The notes below the pieces were generated by a model. It worked only from the letters and a program-made list of their open reading frames with translations. It was not told the DNA's origin and ran no database searches. DNA of 6,949 bases from Halobacteria archaeon (lineage in GTDB: Bacteria; Pseudomonadota; Gammaproteobacteria; UBA9214). This document shows, piece by piece, positions 1 through 4,242 of this stretch. Every line of letters starts with the position of its first letter. The stretch's first letter is position 1. The stretch is taken from contig JABDRC010000239.1 in the NCBI GenBank assembly GCA_013041945.1, forward strand, positions 1 through 6,949. Direction: 5' to 3'. The position numbers were made by a program, and so were the translations under genes.

Positions 1-334
1 TGGAACGAAACCAGTCGAAGCCGGTATCCGCCGATGGCAGCCGGTAGCGCAGACAGGCGCTCCCCCGGGTCAGGACATACACATCCAGCTCACCGTTGTT
101 GCCGGTGACCAGCATGGCGGGCTTCGCGAATTGCCTGCCGACATGTCCGCCGGCCAGATCCTCCTGCGAGAGGTAACCGACAGGAATCTGCTTGCCGCGC
201 TGGCCGCCTGCCGACAAGGTCCTGCGCAACAGCCGATAGGGGCGCATCCGCCGGTATGCGACCCAGGCGAATACCAGTGACAGCAGGACAAAGAGCAATA
301 CGGGTCTTGCCCAGGGGGGCCATAACAATTCCAT
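1..334 (-). CDS. Unrecognised membrane-anchored protein, N-terminal part (runs off left edge)
   Basis: I do not recognise this gene. On the minus strand an ATG at 334 opens 111 codons with no stop before the window edge, so the C-terminus is missing. The N-terminus has one clear hydrophobic segment at about residues 9-26 (PVLLFVLLSLVFAWVAY), followed by a basic stretch (RRMRPYRLLRR). That predicts a single inner-membrane anchor with the following domain on the cytoplasmic side. The rest of the visible part (roughly residues 45-111) looks soluble, with alternating charged and hydrophobic residues such as GELDVYVLTRG, and shows no catalytic motif I can name. The ribosome site is poor: only an AGG lies just before the ATG. 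The frame is open upstream back to a TAG at 391-389, so another start is possible. Two shorter reading frames in the same stretch have compositions typical of shadow frames; this one has the membrane helix and is preferred. Confidence 0.6.
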   Translation of the reverse strand, partial: MELLWPPWARPVLLFVLLSLVFAWVAYRRMRPYRLLRRTLSAGGQRGKQIPVGYLSQEDLAGGHVGRQFAKPAMLVTGNNGELDVYVLTRGSACLRYRLPSADTGFDWFRS

Positions 335-352
335 GACCTGTATTAGCGGCTT

Positions 353-405
353 GATCCCGGGTTCAGTTAATGGCGAAAAACCCCGGATCTAATCCCGGGT
401 TTCGC
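353..405. repeat. Overlapping imperfect hairpins with a 10-bp direct repeat
   Basis: Two mutually exclusive hairpins share the middle arm. The first pairs 353-363 with 379-389 (11 bp with one mismatch). The second pairs 373-387 with 393-405: six base pairs GCGAAA/TTTCGC, a two-base bulge, then a GC-rich stem with one mismatch and a five-base loop. The word ATCCCGGGTT occurs exactly at 354-363 and again at 392-401. The block lies between the AAA remnant and the left-edge gene. Neither strand has a T-run just after the hairpin, so it is not a textbook terminator. It looks more like a REP-type intergenic repeat, though it could still slow transcription out of rssA. Confidence 0.5.
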
Positions 406-602
406 TTTGCCTTACAAGGGTCCGCCTCATTGAACAGCATGACAGGATTCCCGAATCTGCTGCATCCTGCACCCGTTGCAGGTTTTTCCCTGTTTCACCG
501 ACGTATTGAGTAACCATGTCGCCCGGGTTGATCCGATAAATTTCTGAACGGGTAACAATTGCGGCCGTGATCTTGCCCGTTCCGGCCGGGCCTGAAAAAT
601 TA
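395..602 (-). pseudogene. Remnant of an AAA-family ATPase (Walker A to Walker B), frameshifted
   Basis: Starting 14 bases after the rssA stop, the minus strand encodes the core of an AAA ATPase without its two ends. The Walker A motif GPAGTGK is at 592-572, but the next residue, normally Thr, is Ile. It is followed by IYRINPGDMVTQYVGETGKN and LQRVQDAADSG, which match the region between Walker A and B of CDC48-like bacterial AAA proteins (usual form LYRIDLS..VSKYIGETEKNL..VFDAAE). The frame then breaks: Walker B reappears in another frame from 440 as MLFNEAD, where the family has LLFDEAD, so the catalytic-site Asp is Asn. The stretch between Walker A and IYRI is a few residues short. The N-terminal domain, sensor motifs and arginine finger are absent. 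Combined truncation, frameshift and loss of key residues make this a fossil. AAA proteins of this subtype occur in contractile injection system clusters and elsewhere; no such partner is visible here. Confidence 0.65.
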
Positions 603-615
603 ACTGCCTGGCCCG

Positions 616-1584
616 CTAGTCTTCCTGCTGCCGGTCCAGATTCAGTATGCGCTCGAGGTCGGGGATAATCTTTTTGACACAATTTTTACCTTCCTCGATG
701 GCCTCTTCCGCCCGGTAGAACTCCAGCAAACCGATACCGGATAGCCGCGGGGAAATCAGCAGATCCGGCGGGTCACCGGCCATACGGCTGCGCGTGATCC
801 TGTCCTGGGTAATATTCACCGAGCAGGCTAGTGAATCGATGATATTCGGCGGCTGCTCCTGCTTGTCATTCGAGCCGAACACCGACGTGGCATATTCCTT
901 GACGGCACCGCTTATTTTCCGGGCGATGCCCGGCTCCGGCTTGACGGAATTTCTGTTTTTGTGGAAATGCCTGCCGACAATATCGCCATTCAGGTTGACC
1001 GCAATGACTATATCGGCCCCCAGCGCACGGCAGACGGAAACCGGCACCGGGTTGACCAGCCCGCCATCGACCAGCCATTTGCCGTTTTTTCGTGTCGGCG
1101 GAAACAGGCCCGGCAATGAAATGGATGACCAGACCGCCTCGATCAGCGGACCCTCCGTCAGCCAGATCTCCCGACCGGTTTCCAGGTCCGCCGCCACGGC
1201 GGCATACTGCTTGTCGAGATTATCGATATCCGCATCATCGTCCGCCACGTATTTGTTCAGAAAGCCGTGCAGTTTAGTGATGTCAATAAAGCTTTCCAGC
1301 GCGATATTGAAATCAAGCAACCGTGCCACATCCAGCCTGGTAAGCGTGTATACCCAGTCTTCCAGCTCCCCGAGATTGCCGGCCAGGCAGGATGCGCCGA
1401 CCAGCGAACCGATGGAGGTGCCGCATATGATATCCGGGTGAATACCCGCCTCGGCGAGCTCATTGATGACGCCGATATGCGACCAGCCGCGCGCTGATCC
1501 ACTGCCGAGTGCAAGACCGATATTCATAGCGTTTTCATTACCTGTTTCAGGTTCAACAGGATCAGGCTCACTTGAGTTGACCAT
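616..1584 (-). CDS. rssA: Patatin-like phospholipase family protein, RssA-like
   Basis: The protein belongs to the bacterial patatin-like family, serine hydrolases with a Ser-Asp dyad; the physiological substrate of RssA itself is not well defined. Numbering from the ATG at 1584 (322 residues), it has the glycine-rich oxyanion loop GSGSARG at 27-33, the nucleophile motif GTSIG at 55-59 (Ser57) and the catalytic Asp in DGG at 173-175. The flanking blocks GWSHIGV and SSISLPGLFPP fit RssA closely. There is no signal peptide, so it should be cytoplasmic. The start is uncertain: the first 19 residues (MVNSSEPDPVEPETGNENA) have no family counterpart, while ATG 1527 gives MNIGLALGSG, aligns with the E. 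coli start and yields 303 residues, close to the 301 of E. coli RssA. I prefer 1527; neither start has a strong ribosome site. No rssB response regulator is adjacent, unlike E. coli. Repeats lie upstream and an ATPase remnant downstream. The family call is firm; the substrate is unknown. Confidence 0.92.
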   Translation of the reverse strand: MVNSSEPDPVEPETGNENAMNIGLALGSGSARGWSHIGVINELAEAGIHPDIICGTSIGSLVGASCLAGNLGELEDWVYTLTRLDVARLLDFNIALESFIDITKLHGFLNKYVADDDADIDNLDKQYAAVAADLETGREIWLTEGPLIEAVWSSISLPGLFPPTRKNGKWLVDGGLVNPVPVSVCRALGADIVIAVNLNGDIVGRHFHKNRNSVKPEPGIARKISGAVKEYATSVFGSNDKQEQPPNIIDSLACSVNITQDRITRSRMAGDPPDLLISPRLSGIGLLEFYRAEEAIEEGKNCVKKIIPDLERILNLDRQQED

Positions 1585-1592
1585 ATATCAAC

Positions 1593-1622
1593 GAATCAAT
1601 CGGGTCTGACTCCCATTGATTC
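1593..1622. repeat. Inverted repeat with GGGTCTGACTCCC core, just upstream of rssA
   Basis: Perfect 8-bp arms, GAATCAAT at 1593-1600 and ATTGATTC at 1615-1622, flank a 14-base spacer that itself contains GGG and CCC able to extend the stem after one mismatch. On the minus strand the spacer reads as a GGGAGTCAGACCC word. The hairpin ends only eight bases before the upstream candidate rssA start at 1584, so if transcribed it would lie in the leader of the rssA mRNA. It may be the end of an old intergenic element rather than a designed regulator. Confidence 0.55.
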
Positions 1623-1713
1623 TACCCCCGTTAATCACACGATATCTTTTTCATCTGTTCAAATTCATCCTTTCTCATCCGCACCTTCGCATATCGCTTT
1701 TTCTGATCAGAGA

Positions 1714-1753
1714 GGACAGACTTGTTTGAAGTTCCGGGCAAACAAATCTGTCC
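1714..1753. repeat. 15-bp inverted repeat, GGACAGA(C/T)TTGTTTG
   Basis: The arms are 1714-1728 and 1739-1753, with a 10-base loop. They are complementary over 15 positions with one exception, a C-A mismatch on the plus strand that becomes a U-G wobble in minus-strand RNA, so the hairpin pairs fully in the direction of transcription of the genes here. In minus-strand RNA the hairpin is followed by UCUCUGAUC, with no U-run, so it is not a normal rho-independent terminator for tldD. On the plus strand it is followed by a T-rich stretch, but no plus-strand gene needs it. The likeliest reading is a mobile intergenic repeat. Confidence 0.65.
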
Positions 1754-1854
1754 CCTTTTATTCCCTTTAATTCTAACTGAGGGGGCGGAAAACAGCCTGG
1801 AAGCAAAGATTAACAATGGTGCGAAATTCAGTGCTGGTTTCCGCCGGAGCCTGT

Positions 1855-1870
1855 CCCCGCGCAGGCGGGG
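1855..1870. repeat. Short GC-rich hairpin within a CCCCGC-GCAG-GCGGGG repeat
   Basis: A perfect 6-bp stem, CCCCGC at 1855-1860 and GCGGGG at 1865-1870, closes a GCAG loop. The flanks, ending in TCGGGAATGAC at 1871-1881, resemble the widespread family of intergenic repeats built around TCATTCCCGC...GCGGG words, of which Neisseria dRS3 is a named example. It lies 31 bases after the tldD stop. No T-run follows in the tldD direction, so a terminator role is possible but not supported. Confidence 0.5.
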
Positions 1871-1901
1871 TCGGGAATGACAACACCATGACAAGAGAAA
1901 T

Positions 1902-3350
1902 TTACCCGGCGCTGGTACCGCCGACGGTGAGTTCATCGATCAGCATGGTCGGCTGCCCCACGCCGACCGGCACACTCTGCCCTTCCTTGCCGCAGGTACC
2001 GACACCGGGGTCGAGTTGCAGGTCGTTGCCGACCATGGACACGCGCTTGAGCACGTCCGGGCCGTTGCCGATGAGCGTGGCGCCCTTCACCGGCGCGGTG
2101 ACCTTGCCGTTTTCGATCAGGTAGGCCTCGCTTGCGGTGAACACGAACTTGCCGGAGGTGATGTCGACCTGGCCGCCGCCGAAATTGACCGCGTACAGGC
2201 CTTTCTTTACGGTCTGGATGATTTCCTGCGGATCACTCTCGCCGGCGTGCATGTAGGTATTGGTCATGCGCGGCATCGGCAGGTGGGCATAGGACTCGCG
2301 GCGGCCGTTGCCGGTGGGCGTCACGCCCATCAGGCCGGCATTCATGCGGTCCTGCATGTAGCCCTTGAGGATGCCGTTTTCGATCAGCACGGTGTTTTGT
2401 GTCGCCGTGCCCTCGTCATCGATATTCAGCGAGCCGCGCCGTCCGCTGAGCGTGCCGTCATCCACCACGGTGCACAACGGTGAGGCCACCTGCTGGCCGA
2501 CCAGGCCGGCAAAGGCCGAGGTACCCTTGCGGTTGAAGTCCCCCTCCAGCCCGTGACCGATGGCCTCGTGCAGCAGGATGCCCGGCCAGCCGGGGCCCAG
2601 CACCACCGGCATGCCGCCGGCCGGTGTGTTGACGGCCTCGAGGTTGACCAGTGCCTGGCGCACGGCCTCGCGGGCAAAGCCGAGGCCGCGGTCGTCCTCG
2701 CGGAAAAAACTGTAGTCGGTGCGGCCGCCGCCGCCGGCGGTGCCCTGTTCGCGGCGGCCGTCCTGCTCGACGATGGCGGTCACGTTGCAGCGCACCAGCG
2801 GACGCACGTCAGCGGCCAGCGTGCCGTCGCTGACGGCGACCAGCACGATCTCGTGCACACCGGCGATACTTACGACCACTTCCTTCACCCGCGGGTCCGC
2901 TGCACGCGCCTCGGCGTCGAGTTGTTTCAGCAGGCTGACCTTGTCGTCGGCCGACATCTGCGCCAGCGGATCGGTATCGGGGTACAGCGCGTTGCCGCCG
3001 CCGGCATGCCAGGCCTGCAACCGGCCTTCACTGCCCTGTCGCGCGATGGCGCGTGCCGCGTTTGAGGCCTCCAGCAGGGCCGGCATGATAATTTCATCGG
3101 AGTAGGCAAAGCCGGTCTTGTCGCCGGTGACGGCGCGCACACCGGCGCCCTGTTCGATGTTGTGACTGCCTTCCTTGACGATACCGTCTTCCAGTACCCA
3201 GGACTCGTAACGCGTCGACTGGAAATACAGGTCGCCGCTGTCGACGGCGTGCGCGAGCAGCTTGCCGAACACCTTGTCGAGATCGTTCTCGTCGATGCCG
3301 GCCGGTGCCAGCAGCCGCCGGCGTGCAATATCGAGGCTACTGTCCGGCAT
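1902..3350 (-). CDS. tldD: Metalloprotease TldD
   Basis: TldD is the catalytic zinc-binding half of the TldD/TldE (PmbA) peptidase, a cytoplasmic heterodimer that trims unfolded peptides; in E. coli it matures microcin B17 and helps degrade the antitoxin CcdA. The 482-residue product matches the family's length (481 in E. coli) and aligns along its whole length. The HExxxH metal motif is HEAIGH at residues 261-266, followed by GLEGDFNRKGTS, and the third metal ligand is probably Cys453 in CGKEGQS near the C-terminus. Other conserved blocks are GDLYFQS and ESWVLEDGIVK near the N-terminus, DGTLAADVRPLVR, and PTGNGRRESYAHLPMPRMTN. All key residues are present, so it should be active if a partner exists. 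The start at 3350 lies inside the end of the amidase gene (14-base overlap) with no good ribosome site of its own, which suggests translational coupling. The partner pmbA and its common neighbour yjgA do not follow. Confidence 0.98.
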   Translation of the reverse strand: MPDSSLDIARRRLLAPAGIDENDLDKVFGKLLAHAVDSGDLYFQSTRYESWVLEDGIVKEGSHNIEQGAGVRAVTGDKTGFAYSDEIIMPALLEASNAARAIARQGSEGRLQAWHAGGGNALYPDTDPLAQMSADDKVSLLKQLDAEARAADPRVKEVVVSIAGVHEIVLVAVSDGTLAADVRPLVRCNVTAIVEQDGRREQGTAGGGGRTDYSFFREDDRGLGFAREAVRQALVNLEAVNTPAGGMPVVLGPGWPGILLHEAIGHGLEGDFNRKGTSAFAGLVGQQVASPLCTVVDDGTLSGRRGSLNIDDEGTATQNTVLIENGILKGYMQDRMNAGLMGVTPTGNGRRESYAHLPMPRMTNTYMHAGESDPQEIIQTVKKGLYAVNFGGGQVDITSGKFVFTASEAYLIENGKVTAPVKGATLIGNGPDVLKRVSMVGNDLQLDPGVGTCGKEGQSVPVGVGQPTMLIDELTVGGTSAG

Positions 3351-4170
3351 TGTTCAGGCACTGCAGGCGGCGATGCTCGATACTCGGAAAATTACGCCGC
3401 GCGCTTTGCAGGCGGCCCAGCTCGATATCGGCACACACCACGCCGGGGCCGCGCGCGAGGCTGTTCATGACCGTTCCCCACGGATCAACGATCATGCTGT
3501 GGCCGTAGGTCTCGCGCCCGCTCAGGTGGTAACCGCCCTGGTCCGGCGCAATCACGTAACAGAGGTTTTCGATGGCCCGCGCCCGGACCAGCACCTCCCA
3601 GTGCGCGCGACCGGTGATGGCAGTGAAGGCGGACGGCAGCACCAGGATCTCCATGCCGGCCTCGAGCTGCTGGCGAAACAGTTCCGGGAAGCGCAGGTCG
3701 TAGCACACCGCCACGCCCATGCGGCCAAAGGGTGAGTCGATCACCACCACCTCGTTACCGGGCTCGATGGTCTCCGACTCGGTGTACTGTTCGTCGCTGT
3801 CGACCAGCTCGACATCGAACAGGTGGATCTTGTCATAGCGCGCAGCCTGACAGCCCTTGTCATCAAACACCAGGCAGGCGGCCCGCACCTTGTTCTCATC
3901 CTCTGTCTGCAGCGGGATGGTGCCGCCCACCAGCCAGATGCCGTGACGCGCCGACTGCTCGGAGAGGAACGTCTGGATGGCGCCACTGCCGGGTGTCTCG
4001 CGCGCCTCGACCTTGTCGGTCTCGGTGTTACCCATCAGGGCGAAGTTTTCGGGCAGGACCACCAGCCGGGCCTTCTGGCTGACGGCCTCCTGGATGAGGC
4101 GCTCCGCCTCCAGCAGGTTGGCGCCGATGTTCGGCCCCGAGGCCATCTGGATACATGCAACCACACTCAT
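3337..4170 (-). CDS. Nit/YbeM-like carbon-nitrogen hydrolase, probable deaminated glutathione amidase
   Basis: A 277-residue member of the nitrilase superfamily, Nit1/YbeM-like branch. The catalytic triad is visible: Glu41 in LPENF, Lys114 in YDKIHLFD and Cys156 in AVCYDLRFPELF. The blocks ESETIEPG, PSAFTAITGRAHWE, RARAIEN and GHSMIVDPWG are those of Nit1-type enzymes, which in mammals, yeast and E. coli hydrolyse deaminated glutathione, a side product of transaminases, and so act in metabolite repair. This substrate is inferred from the family. There is no signal peptide; the enzyme should be cytoplasmic. The start at 4170 gives MSVVACIQMASGPN, the usual family N-terminus. Upstream is a GGGAG at 4189-4185, rather far at 14 bases, and a weaker GAAAG seven bases away. 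It follows yhdP after 72 bases and overlaps tldD by 14 bases. Its placement between yhdP and tldD is seen in Pseudomonas and other gammaproteobacteria, which argues for co-transcription rather than shared biochemistry. Confidence 0.93.
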   Translation of the reverse strand: MSVVACIQMASGPNIGANLLEAERLIQEAVSQKARLVVLPENFALMGNTETDKVEARETPGSGAIQTFLSEQSARHGIWLVGGTIPLQTEDENKVRAACLVFDDKGCQAARYDKIHLFDVELVDSDEQYTESETIEPGNEVVVIDSPFGRMGVAVCYDLRFPELFRQQLEAGMEILVLPSAFTAITGRAHWEVLVRARAIENLCYVIAPDQGGYHLSGRETYGHSMIVDPWGTVMNSLARGPGVVCADIELGRLQSARRNFPSIEHRRLQCLNNAGQ

Positions 4171-4204
4171 CGTGTTTCTTTCATCTCCCGCGTCAGGACA
4201 AAAC

Positions 4205-4213
4205 AGAATACCA
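4205..4213 (-). promoter_or_regulatory. Possible extended -10 promoter for the amidase-tldD pair
   Basis: Within the 72-base gap between yhdP and the amidase the minus strand reads TGGTATTCT, an extended -10 element (TGn followed by TATTCT). The spaced -35 position is GC-rich and does not resemble TTGACA, so any activity would lean on the extended -10. A start about seven bases downstream would leave a leader of roughly 28 bases carrying the GGGAG. Weak evidence: it could let the amidase and tldD be expressed apart from yhdP. Confidence 0.3.
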
Positions 4214-4242
4214 CAGTCGGCCCGGCCCCACCGGCAGCGGCG

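Larger units (their letters stand above)
1585..1901. other. Gene-free stretch between tldD and rssA, rich in inverted repeats
   Basis: No credible intact gene lies in these 317 bases. The stretch is richer in A and T than the flanking genes and contains three distinct inverted repeats (1593-1622, 1714-1753, 1855-1870), described separately. A minus-strand open frame ending with TAA at 1633-1631 begins inside tldD and crosses two of the repeats. Only its last 25 or so residues, which are rich in Lys and Arg, resemble coding sequence, and I do not recognise them; they may be the tail of a lost gene. The rssA promoter, if it has its own, should be here, but I found no convincing -35/-10 pair. 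Confidence 0.6.

Noticed and set aside
1739..1760. Rho-independent terminator for a plus-strand transcript (hairpin followed by T-rich sequence)
   Set aside because: The hairpin is followed by CCTTTTATTCCCTTT and not by a clean T-run, and no plus-strand gene is present to terminate.
1631..1936. Minus-strand open frame of 101 codons spanning the tldD 3' end and the repeats
   Set aside because: Most of it translates repeat sequence in a frame shifted from tldD. Only the last few dozen Lys-rich residues look coding, too little to call a gene.
2553..3065. Plus-strand open frames inside tldD
   Set aside because: They are antisense to a full-length, fully conserved TldD and have low-complexity Ala/Val/Gly or Arg-rich products.
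4167..4184. Five-codon leader peptide MKETR ahead of the amidase
   Set aside because: The GGGAG directly abuts its ATG with no spacing, so it is unlikely to be translated; it was kept only as a side note in the coupling finding.
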